From: Bosea sp. OAE506
Lineage (GTDB): Bacteria > Pseudomonadota > Alphaproteobacteria > Rhizobiales > Beijerinckiaceae
Length of the DNA stretch: 64,000 nucleotides
Direction of reading: 5' to 3'
Assembly (NCBI RefSeq): GCF_040546595.1
Contig: NZ_JBEPOB010000001.1
Span: 69,501-133,500, forward strand
Below, piece after piece: positions 9,564 to 16,726 of the stretch; the stretch's first letter is position 1; each line of letters starts with the position of its first letter. Below the pieces are notes generated by a model. The model ran no database searches and was not told the DNA's origin. It saw only the letters and a list, made by a program, of their open reading frames with translations. The position numbers were made by a program, and so were the translations under genes.

Positions 9564-10484
9564 TCAGCGCTGGCGCTCGCGGTCCGCGATCCGGCGCTGC
9601 ATGAGCCGAAGCTCCTTCAGCCGCTCGGCGGCGGCCTGCGCGAACAGGACGACGTCGCGCAGCCGCTCATCCTGCAGCCGAACGGCGATTGCTTTGATGC
9701 GGTCCCGAACCGTCTCGTCGTCCTTGGTGGCGGCGGCGGCGATCAGGGAGGCCCGCGCCAGATCAGCCGCAGCCAGCAGCCTGGCGCCGTGGCAGGCGCC
9801 CTGAAGCCGGTCGAGCCGCTCGCGATCGATCTCGTCAGCCTCGCTGGCAACGGTGAAGCGATCAGCATCGTCGAGCTGCAGGTCGGCACGCTCGATGAGC
9901 GTGTCCGCCGGCGCGAGATTGCGCAGGAAGGTCATGAGGCTCAGTCCCTGCTCGATCCCGAGCATCGCGGGCTGACCCTCCCGGACCTCGTCGAGGCCGG
10001 GAACCGTCGCTGCGTCGAAGCTCAGGTCGTCAGGGGCGGTGTCGTCCATGCCCGGGTAGGTGAAGGCCTTGCGGGCGAGCGCCGCGAACGCCTCGTCGTC
10101 CCCGACAGCCGCGACGACGTCGTCGAGAACGCGCCGGCGGGCCGCGAAGTCGCCCTGCGAGCGCGGCGGCGCGAGCGCGACCGTGACGGTTGCGGCGGCA
10201 TCAAGCAGCGAGAGCGCGATCAGCACGTCGAAGAGATAGGCGACCTGCTGGCGGTCGGAGGTGCCGGCCAGCGCGACGAAGCGCGTGACCTCGTCGGCAT
10301 AGCCGATGGCCCGGGAGCTGATTTCGCCGAGTGAGAAGGTTTTCGCCGCGAAGGCGGCATAGCCCCGCTCCAGCCCGGCCTTGAGCGAGAGCTCGTTGCT
10401 GAAGCCGGCGAGATCGTCGGTGACGGGCCGAAGCGGCAGGTCGAGCTCGATGTCGGCGAGCGACAGAGGAAGAAGAGTGTTCAT
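9564..10484 (-). CDS. Uncharacterised helical protein, island paralogue family
   Basis: A 306-residue soluble, mostly helical protein with a highly charged C-terminus (RRIADRERQR). The segment ACHGARLLAAADLARASLIAAAAT resembles the GARILAYLxAAR module of the neighbouring proteins, though more distantly. ATG 10484 lies 22 nt after a leader hairpin. No catalytic motif, signal peptide or membrane segment is visible. It is grouped with its neighbours on position, leader structure and this weak similarity only. Confidence 0.6.
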   Translation of the reverse strand: MNTLLPLSLADIELDLPLRPVTDDLAGFSNELSLKAGLERGYAAFAAKTFSLGEISSRAIGYADEVTRFVALAGTSDRQQVAYLFDVLIALSLLDAAATVTVALAPPRSQGDFAARRRVLDDVVAAVGDDEAFAALARKAFTYPGMDDTAPDDLSFDAATVPGLDEVREGQPAMLGIEQGLSLMTFLRNLAPADTLIERADLQLDDADRFTVASEADEIDRERLDRLQGACHGARLLAAADLARASLIAAAATKDDETVRDRIKAIAVRLQDERLRDVVLFAQAAAERLKELRLMQRRIADRERQR

Positions 10485-10506
10485 GGTGTTCGTCCCAGGT
10501 TCGTCG

Positions 10507-10529
10507 GGGTCACAGCCACGCGGCTGCGC
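10507..10529 (-). promoter_or_regulatory. Leader hairpin upstream of 10484 gene
   Basis: On the minus strand GCGCAGCC, loop GCGT, then GGCTGTGACCC, ending 22 nt before the ATG. It matches the 12756 copy almost base for base outside the loop. Confidence 0.65.
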
Positions 10530-10556
10530 TGTCCCGTCTGGTCCCGGAATCAGAAA

Positions 10557-10582
10557 GGAGGCGCCCGCGCGCGGACGCCTCC
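10557..10582 (-). terminator. Terminator-like hairpin after the 10618 gene
   Basis: GGAGGCG and CGCCTCC form a stem around a GC-rich loop, followed on the minus strand by TTTC. It lies 35 nt beyond the stop at 10618. Confidence 0.6.
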
Positions 10583-10617
10583 CTTCATGTCGTCAGATGG
10601 GCTGTTCTGCGCGCCTA

Positions 10618-11619
10618 TTAGACCAGCTCGGACCACTCGAAGACGAGCCGGTCGCGGCTGTCCGGCGGCAGCGATTTGACCCAGGCTGCGTCGGCCGTAA
10701 CGTGCCGGATCGCCGCCTGCATGTGAGCAGGATCGCCGATCTCACCGCGCAGATTGACCAGCGTGACGACCGCCTTCTTGGTCGCCAGCGCGGCGCGGTT
10801 GTGCACAGGCCAGATCATGACCTGCGCTGCGGCCAGATAGCCGGCGATACGAGCGCCTTCGGCAGCAGCCATCAGTTCGCTCGCGTTCTCCGGACCGCGC
10901 TGGGCCAGCGCGATCAAGCGGTCGCAGGTTTCGAACATGGTCTCGGCGCGCTGCCGGAGGACGTCAAGATCGGGGGCGGTGCTGGCGTAGCCGACCCAGT
11001 TTGCGATCTCCCGATGCGCGAACGCGGGGGGACCGCCGCGCAGCTCCCGGCCGGCGGAGAGTTCCCAGCGCTCGATCGGCCAGGTTGCCAGCCCGCGGCT
11101 GTCGCTCTCTGGCGCCGTCGGCGCTGGAGGCAACATCAAGGCCGGCACGCTGAAGGCGGTGCGCTTCCAGCGCAGGCGGCGCGCCAGCGTCGCGTCCATC
11201 GTCGAGACGAAGGTCTGGTCGCGGCGATGGTGCAGAGCGCCGGTCGCCTCGGCGAGGGCGAGCTTGGCCTCGGCCTGGTCGAGGTTGTCCGCCGGCCAGA
11301 TCGCGGTCAGCGCGACCAGACTCAGGCTCATGATCTGAAGCCCAGCGCAGGCGAGGTCGTACTCGCGCTCGCCGAGTTCCTTGATGAGGCTGAGCCGGAA
11401 CTCCTCGTTCGACAGGCTTTTGGCGTTGCGCGCCGCCGCCTTCAGGTCGATCGGCTGGCGCCGGAACGCCACCAGCTCCGCGACGCTCGGGTCATCGCCG
11501 TTGATGATCTCGACCGCCATCGCGATCGGATCGCGCAGCGCCCGGTTGGCGGGCTCCTCCACGGCGCCTTCGCCGCGCTTGGCGAGCGAGCGCCCGCCAT
11601 CCTCAGTCTTCTTGGTCAT
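10618..11619 (-). CDS. Uncharacterised helical protein, close paralogue of the upstream gene
   Basis: A 333-residue protein starting at ATG 11619 (MTKKTEDGG). The longer frame to 11709 runs through the leader and terminator hairpins and is rejected. It aligns with the 11737-12738 product over its length: DPSVAELVAFRRQPIDLKAA against DPSLAELIAVRDHAPDLKVV, AIWPADNLDQAEAK against AIWPTDTIDDADAK, and IAGYLAAAQVMIWP against ILAYLAAARAAIWP. The IWP motif followed by an acidic/Ala/Lys stretch occurs twice in each protein, suggesting an internal duplication. Tandem gene duplication is the simplest explanation of the pair. No enzyme motif is visible. Confidence 0.65.
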   Translation of the reverse strand: MTKKTEDGGRSLAKRGEGAVEEPANRALRDPIAMAVEIINGDDPSVAELVAFRRQPIDLKAAARNAKSLSNEEFRLSLIKELGEREYDLACAGLQIMSLSLVALTAIWPADNLDQAEAKLALAEATGALHHRRDQTFVSTMDATLARRLRWKRTAFSVPALMLPPAPTAPESDSRGLATWPIERWELSAGRELRGGPPAFAHREIANWVGYASTAPDLDVLRQRAETMFETCDRLIALAQRGPENASELMAAAEGARIAGYLAAAQVMIWPVHNRAALATKKAVVTLVNLRGEIGDPAHMQAAIRHVTADAAWVKSLPPDSRDRLVFEWSELV

Positions 11620-11635
11620 TTTGAACTTTCCTATG

Positions 11636-11659
11636 GGGTCGCGACCATCTGGCCGCATG
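11636..11659 (-). promoter_or_regulatory. Leader hairpin upstream of 11619 gene
   Basis: On the minus strand GCGGCC, a four-base loop, then GGTCGCGACCC, 16 nt before the ATG. The stem bases differ from the AGCC/GGCT copies, but the geometry and the terminal GACCC are kept. Confidence 0.55.
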
Positions 11660-11684
11660 TCTCCCTCCGCTCCTGAGAATCGCA

Positions 11685-11710
11685 GATGGCGTCCTCGCAA
11701 GGACGCCATC
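11685..11710 (-). terminator. Terminator-like hairpin after the 11737 gene
   Basis: A perfect 10-bp inverted repeat (GATGGCGTCC / GGACGCCATC) with a six-base loop, 26 nt after the stop codon at 11737. Confidence 0.6.
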
Positions 11711-11736
11711 GCCTTGTCCTCTCTGCGGCGATTCCG

Positions 11737-12738
11737 TTACACAATCGGGAGCCATTGTGGGTTGAGCTCGAGCGTTGCCCCGAACCGGAACCGCCGGGCG
11801 ATGAAGTTCGCCTCGGTGACCAGATGCCGGATCGCGGCCTGCTGATGCAAAGGATCGTGCCGGCAGGCGCGATCGTTGATCAGCGCCACCAGCCTGAGCT
11901 TGGCCTCGGCGTCCGCTGAGTGGAGCAGGGCCGGCCAGATTGCGGCCCGGGCCGCGGCGAGGTAGGCGAGAATGCGGGCGCCCTCCGCAGCCCGGCGCTG
12001 CGCCGCGCTATCGGGCTCGTTGCGATGGGCGATCACGGTGAGGCGATCGGCGATCGCGATCATCGCGCTGAAGCGGTCGACCAGCGTGGTCAGGTCTGGA
12101 TAGGCGTCGACGAAGGCCTTCCAGCGGGCGATGCCGCGTGCATCCAGGGTGGCTGGCCCGCCAGCCAGCGGCACTGTGTCGTCGAGATCGAACCGCGACA
12201 GCGGCCAGGTCGCGAGACCCCTGTCGGAGGGGGCCGGTCCGGGAGGGCCTGAGGGCACGACGAGCGCGCCGACGTCGAAGGCGGCGCGGTGGAGCCTGAT
12301 GCGGGCCGCGTCCTCAGCCGAGAGCAGCGGCGCCATCGCGAAGTCGGTCTCTTCGTACTGTGGCTGCGTCTCCCGGGCGAGCGCGCGCTTGGCATCGGCG
12401 TCGTCGATCGTGTCGGTGGGCCAGATCGCGACGATGGCCGCGCAGCTCAAGCCGACGATCTGCAGGCCGACCTCTGCCATCCGCTCCTCGTAGGTCCGTT
12501 CGAGGCCGAGCGGCAGTCGGTCCGCTTCGTCGTTGCAGCGCTTCGCCTCGCGCGCGACGACCTTGAGGTCTGGCGCATGGTCGCGCACCGCGATCAACTC
12601 GGCGAGCGAAGGATCGTTACCGATGCTGCGGATCGCCTCGTCTAGCGGGTCGCGGATCGGCCCGAGCGGCCGGTCGCCGCCGCCTTCGTGATCCGTCACC
12701 ACGGGCGTGAGGTCGCGGTCCTGATTGGCGTTCGTCAT
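11737..12738 (-). CDS. Uncharacterised helical protein, close paralogue of the downstream gene
   Basis: A 333-residue soluble protein (start ATG 12738, MTNANQDRDL), the same length as its neighbour and similar throughout. It has the doubled AIWP element (AIVAIWPTDTIDDADAKRAL and ARAAIWPALLHSADAEAK) and a C-terminal His/Asn-rich stretch (HDPLHQQAAIRHLV) shared with the 8506 and 10618 products. A leader hairpin ends 17 nt before the start. The frame extends to 12762, but that segment lies in the leader. No known family recognised. Confidence 0.65.
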   Translation of the reverse strand: MTNANQDRDLTPVVTDHEGGGDRPLGPIRDPLDEAIRSIGNDPSLAELIAVRDHAPDLKVVAREAKRCNDEADRLPLGLERTYEERMAEVGLQIVGLSCAAIVAIWPTDTIDDADAKRALARETQPQYEETDFAMAPLLSAEDAARIRLHRAAFDVGALVVPSGPPGPAPSDRGLATWPLSRFDLDDTVPLAGGPATLDARGIARWKAFVDAYPDLTTLVDRFSAMIAIADRLTVIAHRNEPDSAAQRRAAEGARILAYLAAARAAIWPALLHSADAEAKLRLVALINDRACRHDPLHQQAAIRHLVTEANFIARRFRFGATLELNPQWLPIV

Positions 12739-12755
12739 GGTCTTTTGAATCCTGT

Positions 12756-12779
12756 GGGTCACAGCCCCATCGGCTGCGC
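12756..12779 (-). promoter_or_regulatory. Leader hairpin upstream of 12738 gene
   Basis: On the minus strand GCGCAGCC, five-base loop, GGCTGTGACCC, ending 17 nt before the ATG at 12738. Best match to the 10507 copy. Confidence 0.65.
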
Positions 12780-12806
12780 TTCACCTCCGTCCTCCCGGAA
12801 TCGACG

Positions 12807-12828
12807 AAGGCGCCGTCGCCGGCGCCTT
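12807..12828 (-). terminator. Terminator-like hairpin after the exonuclease gene
   Basis: AAGGCGCC and GGCGCCTT form a stem 31 nt after the stop codon at 12859, with a TT tail on the minus strand. Confidence 0.6.
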
Positions 12829-12858
12829 CTCCATCTTCATTCGTCCCGGGCTGTTGGT

Positions 12859-14265
12859 TCAGGCCGCAAGTTGGAAGAACCGGCTCTGCTCGCGAAGCCA
12901 CCGCTCGATCGCATCGAGATGCGCATGTCTGGCGGCGTCACCTGGGGGTAGTGTCTGGCGCTGGATCGCGACCTCATTGAGCGCTTTCGGTAAGGTTAGC
13001 CACGGCACGTCGGCTTGCGTCGTCAGCCGGTCGCGCAGCCAGGCCTGGCCCTTCTGCCAGCCCGCAGCCGACAACGTCTGCGGCGCCTCCAGCAGCGCCA
13101 GTCGGTTGGCGAAGGCTTTGAGCCGCTCGTCGCCGAAGCTTGCCGAGATCGCGGCACGGTCCTCCCACGGCGAGGCATGCCAGCGGGCGCAGGCACGAAC
13201 ATCGTCGTTCGAGATGAAGCCACCGCTGTAGAGCGTCGCCTCGGGGTAAGGCGATGCCTCACGATCGGCGAAGCGATTGGCCAGGGCCGTCGCGAGGTTC
13301 CCCCTGAAGCCGGCGTGCTCGCGGACACGCGCCGCGCGCTCGCTGTAGAGCGCGAGATCCCGCTGATCAGGCTGCAAGGCGTGGCAGCCCTGCTCATAGG
13401 CGACGAGGATCGGCTGGGCGTTGGTCTTGATCGTCCGGATCGGACGAACGCCTCGCTGCGAGAACAGCCTGATGATCTCCTCGGCGGGCAGGTCGAGATA
13501 GCTTGCCGGATCGACCGTCAGGTCGACTGCCGCCCACGAGGTCCCGACGGTCGGGTTCACCGTCACGCCGACGACCGGCGTCAGTCGGGAGAAGCCGCCG
13601 AGCAGCAGGACCTCGCCGCCGGCGAGCATCCGGTTCGGCACGGCCTTGTCGGCCAATCCAAGCATGGTCGCCACGGTCACTGGCGCGACCGCGCGCAGGT
13701 GCCGTAACAGCGCCAGCGTCGCCCTGGTGTCGGCCAGCGCGTCATGCGCTTCGTCTTCGGACAGCGCGATGCCGTTTGCGCGACAGATTTCGCCGAGCTT
13801 GAAGCTCGGCTTAGCGCTTGCGCCAAGCGGTATGGTCAGAGCGGAAGGCTCCAGCATCGCCACGGCCCTGACCATGGTCAGCAGGTCGGCGCGCCGATTG
13901 CCGTTCAACTGCATCGCATAGGGCGGCAGAAGATGCGTGAGATAAGCGTGTCTGAGGATCTCCTCGTCGAACCGGATAGAGGAGTAGCCAATTATGGTGG
14001 CGGGCGCCCACGACGTTAGGGCCTTTGCGATGACGTTCAGCATCTCCGAAGAGGACAGCGGCGCCTGTTCGAGTTGCTCCGGCCGGATGCCTGTCGTCAG
14101 GAGAGCACCGGGCGACGGCACGATATGAGCCGGTAGGCGGCAGCGGAGCGAGAGCTCGCCCAAAGGCTGGAGGTTCTCATCGGCATGGATCAGGGCTGCC
14201 TGCAACGGCACGTTCCATTGCGGTTCGAGACCGCTCGTCTCAAGGTCGTAGATCACGAAGGACAT
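12859..14265 (-). CDS. Exodeoxyribonuclease I (SbcB-like DEDDh 3'-5' exonuclease)
   Basis: A 468-residue protein that follows E. coli exonuclease I from end to end. ExoI box: YDLETSGLEPQWNVPLQ (Asp and Glu metal ligands), then PSPGALLTTGIRPEQL. ExoII: GYSSIRFDEEILRHAY. ExoIII: EAHDALADTRATLALLRHL (His and Asp of the DEDDh set). The C-terminal part corresponds to the SH3-like and helical domains that bind single-stranded DNA. The family degrades ssDNA 3' to 5' and acts in recombination and mismatch repair. It starts at ATG 14265, 13 bp after the upstream gene, so the two are probably co-translated. ExoI is uncommon in alphaproteobacterial cores, which fits an acquired origin. Confidence 0.9.
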   Translation of the reverse strand: MSFVIYDLETSGLEPQWNVPLQAALIHADENLQPLGELSLRCRLPAHIVPSPGALLTTGIRPEQLEQAPLSSSEMLNVIAKALTSWAPATIIGYSSIRFDEEILRHAYLTHLLPPYAMQLNGNRRADLLTMVRAVAMLEPSALTIPLGASAKPSFKLGEICRANGIALSEDEAHDALADTRATLALLRHLRAVAPVTVATMLGLADKAVPNRMLAGGEVLLLGGFSRLTPVVGVTVNPTVGTSWAAVDLTVDPASYLDLPAEEIIRLFSQRGVRPIRTIKTNAQPILVAYEQGCHALQPDQRDLALYSERAARVREHAGFRGNLATALANRFADREASPYPEATLYSGGFISNDDVRACARWHASPWEDRAAISASFGDERLKAFANRLALLEAPQTLSAAGWQKGQAWLRDRLTTQADVPWLTLPKALNEVAIQRQTLPPGDAARHAHLDAIERWLREQSRFFQLAA

Positions 14266-14278
14266 CGGCTTCAGGTCC

Positions 14279-14743
14279 TCAGTGCCGGCTCGGCGAGCCA
14301 GGCGGCATCGGCGCCTTGCGCAGGGTGATGCCGAGCTCGCGCGCATCCTGCTGCATCGCGGCCTCGACCATCACCGCGGTCCGTGTCCGGTGGATTTCCT
14401 CCTCGTCGAAGGCCATGGCCTCGGCGACCATGATCTTGCTCTCGACATGCCCGATCTCGCGCGCCGGTGCTTCAGCCAGCATGAAGGCGTAGAGGCGCGC
14501 ATGGACGCGAGCTCCCTCCGCCATCTGCAGGGCCGTCAGATTGCCATGCTCAGGAAACGACCGCTCCGGCTGCTGCTCGAGCAGCAGCGCATGCGTCAAG
14601 GCTTCCTGCCAGAGCCAGAAGAACCGCTCCGGTTGATCGGCCGTCATCTGGTAGCTGCGTTTGTAGCGCGACAGATGCGCAGCTGTCGGCCGCGCCTCGT
14701 CCCGGGCAGTGTCGCCGCCCTCCGTGTTGCTATTCATCCTCAT
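14279..14743 (-). CDS. Uncharacterised helical protein upstream of exonuclease I
   Basis: A 154-residue soluble protein. ATG 14743 has GGAG five bases upstream; a GTG at 14749 is a weaker alternative. The segment QMAEGARVHARLYAFMLAEAP resembles the AEGARILAYLxAAR module of the island paralogues, so it may be a minimal member of that family. The stop at 14279 is 13 bp before the exonuclease start, indicating an operon. No catalytic motif is seen. Confidence 0.65.
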   Translation of the reverse strand: MRMNSNTEGGDTARDEARPTAAHLSRYKRSYQMTADQPERFFWLWQEALTHALLLEQQPERSFPEHGNLTALQMAEGARVHARLYAFMLAEAPAREIGHVESKIMVAEAMAFDEEEIHRTRTAVMVEAAMQQDARELGITLRKAPMPPGSPSRH

Positions 14744-15004
14744 ACCCACTCCGGTTCATCTCTCCCGGAACGGCTCGTCGGCTCAGGTTCGCAGGGGTTC
14801 CCACCAATGGGTTCCGGTCACCCCATTTTCCTTGAAGCCTTCGCAGCATGTCGTGCTGGCCAACGCGCTAGTTTGGCCCCTAGCGGACATTTGGAACGTC
14901 TGCTTCAGGGCGGTCTGCTGCAGCTGTCAGTCGAGCAGTCGCGGGTGGCTCATAGCTGACGCTAGGAAGGTCGGCTTGTTGCCTGTTCGGATACCCAGCA
15001 ACCG

Positions 15005-15743
15005 TCACCGTCGGAATAAACCCGCCTCCAGCGCGGTTCTGATCATGGTAAGGAGCGGAAGGTCAGCCTTCGGCATCAGCAATCTTCCCGTCTCGAACCG
15101 CCGCCGAATTTGCCACTGCCGGAAAAACATTGATCGTCGCCTTCTCGCCGTGGACGGCCTTGATCCGATCTAGCAGCCGCCGGAGATCGCGCTTGAACTC
15201 GACCAGGTCGTCGGGCCGCCGCATGATCTCGTTGTGCGGATTTTCCGCGGTCAACGACCACATTGCGACATCGTCTCCTAGCACCGCCCGTACCCGATCG
15301 TCCGAGACGGTTGTGCTCAGCGCCAGCTTCAGCGCGACCCCGGCGTCGGGCGGACCGGAATAATCCCCGACCCGAAACGTGATGGCGGGCTGCTCAGCTT
15401 GCCAACGCCACGTCGCCGGCTCGCGGTATCTCTGATGGACTGTGACCGGGACTATATCACCCAAAAGATGTCCAAGCTCGATCAGAAGCGGCTGCGGCGC
15501 TAGAGCGAAGACGCTGAGCTTCTTTGATTCCTTCTGCTCAATCCGCTTTTTCACCTTGCGCGTGAAAACGCGCCGCAGATTGTCCTGCTGGACGGTCCAG
15601 TAATTCGCTCCATGATCGGCATAGACAGATCCGACCAACTCGATGTCGATCGTTCGCCCTCTGGAGGATGCCTGTCCGGCGGCATCGCCATGAAAATTGA
15701 CCGGGTCGAAACGAGACTGCGCCATGCCCGTGACATGGCGCAT
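15005..15743 (-). pseudogene. SAVED-domain protein (CBASS-type sensor), frameshifted
   Basis: The intact part (226 codons, 15743 to 15063) covers most of a SAVED domain: LLIELGHLLGDIVPVTVHQR, DYSGPPDAGVALKLALSTTV and INVFPAVANSAAV. SAVED domains bind cyclic oligonucleotides made by CD-NTases and switch on a fused effector. At about 15095 one extra base (G on the plus strand) shifts the frame. The other frame continues ETGRLLMPKADLPLL, the conserved SAVED C-terminus, to a TGA at 15005-15007. Only about 50 residues precede the domain, so no effector (nuclease, protease, TIR, membrane) is present, and no CD-NTase gene was found nearby. A decayed CBASS relic is the likeliest reading; a sequencing indel is possible. 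Confidence 0.7.
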
Positions 15744-15751
15744 CGCGCCAA

Positions 15752-16262
15752 TCAGGGCTTCGACGGCCCTAACATCCGCTCGACCTTGATCGCCAGTGCC
15801 TCGACGGCGAATGGCTTGGTCATCAGCTCCATGCCGGGCTTCAGGAACCCCGTCGCCATTGACGCATTCTCGGCGTAGCCTGTGATGAAGAGGACCTTAA
15901 GGGCGTCGGGCCCATTGCCCGCCTCGATCGTACGATAGCCGAGCTCGTCCAGGACATCGACGATGAGAAGCCGGATCATAGGCTCGTCCTCGACGACCAA
16001 GACGGCCTCGCCGCGTCCGTGGGCGACCTCCGCATCGTCGCCGCCGATCTCCTCGATCTCCGGGGGGCCAAGGTGTTTCGGGGGATATAGCGTAATTGAC
16101 GTCCCGCTCCCCTCGAGTGAGTCGATCGCGATCTGCCCGCCGCTCTGCCTGACGAAGCCATAGACCAGCGACAGACCCAGCCCGGTTCCCTGGCTGAGAG
16201 GCTTGGTCGTGAAGAAGGGTTCGAACACCCGCGCCACCACGTCGGCGGGCATCCGACGCGCC
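15752..16262 (-). pseudogene. Hybrid histidine kinase remnant (5'-truncated, deleted receiver)
   Basis: Reading from 16262, the frame opens inside the ATP-binding domain (ARRMPADVVARVFEPFFTTK, GTGLGLSLVYGF, SGTSITLYPP) without the dimerisation/His domain. The following receiver begins normally (VLVVEDEPMIRLLIVDVL), but its middle is missing: GPDAL runs straight into KVLFITGYAENA, removing the phosphorylated Asp. The end ELMTKPFAVEALAIKVERML is normal. The gene is therefore truncated at 5' and internally deleted in frame, and can neither autophosphorylate nor accept phosphate. The 5' break falls in the GxGM motif next to the response regulator gene. Confidence 0.75.
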
Positions 16263-16269
16263 GCCGTCC

Positions 16270-16725
16270 TTAACCGGCAGCCCAGCCTTCCGCCAGGGCG
16301 CGCGAGGCGACGAAATCGCGCGGTCGCGATACGGACGGCGGCGGCCTGAGGATGCCTTCCGACAAGTAGCGCAGGGCCGCGAGGAAGCCGATGCGCGAGA
16401 ACGGCTTGGCGATCACGCCGTGGCCGCCGGCGAAATCGTCCGGGATCATGCGAGGGTTCGCCGTCACGTAGACGATGCACGCGTCCGGCCAGCGACGCTG
16501 CACGAACGCGGAAACGTCCAGGCCATTGTCGCCATGGGCAAGCTGCATGTCGATGAACACCAGGTCGGGATTGTCGGCGAGCGAAAGCCCCTCGACCTCG
16601 TCCAGAGAGTCTGCGTAGCCGAGCACGACGTGGCCGGAATCCTCGACCATCATCTCGACGTCCATGACCAGGATCGGCTCGTCCTCGACGATGAGCACCT
16701 TCAACGGCGTCGTCCTGTTCATCAC
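16270..16725 (-). CDS. Single-domain response regulator (LOV kinase partner)
   Basis: A 151-residue receiver protein: acidic pocket VEDE near residue 14, phospho-acceptor Asp59 in LVFIDMQL, conserved Thr in YVTANPRM and Lys in VIAKPFS. About 30 residues after the receiver are poorly conserved and end at the junction with the kinase remnant, so the natural C-terminus may have been altered. No DNA-binding output. It starts one base after the stop of the LOV histidine kinase, so the two form an operon and probably a phosphorelay pair. Confidence 0.85.
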   Translation of the reverse strand: MMNRTTPLKVLIVEDEPILVMDVEMMVEDSGHVVLGYADSLDEVEGLSLADNPDLVFIDMQLAHGDNGLDVSAFVQRRWPDACIVYVTANPRMIPDDFAGGHGVIAKPFSRIGFLAALRYLSEGILRPPPSVSRPRDFVASRALAEGWAAG

Positions 16726-16726
16726 G

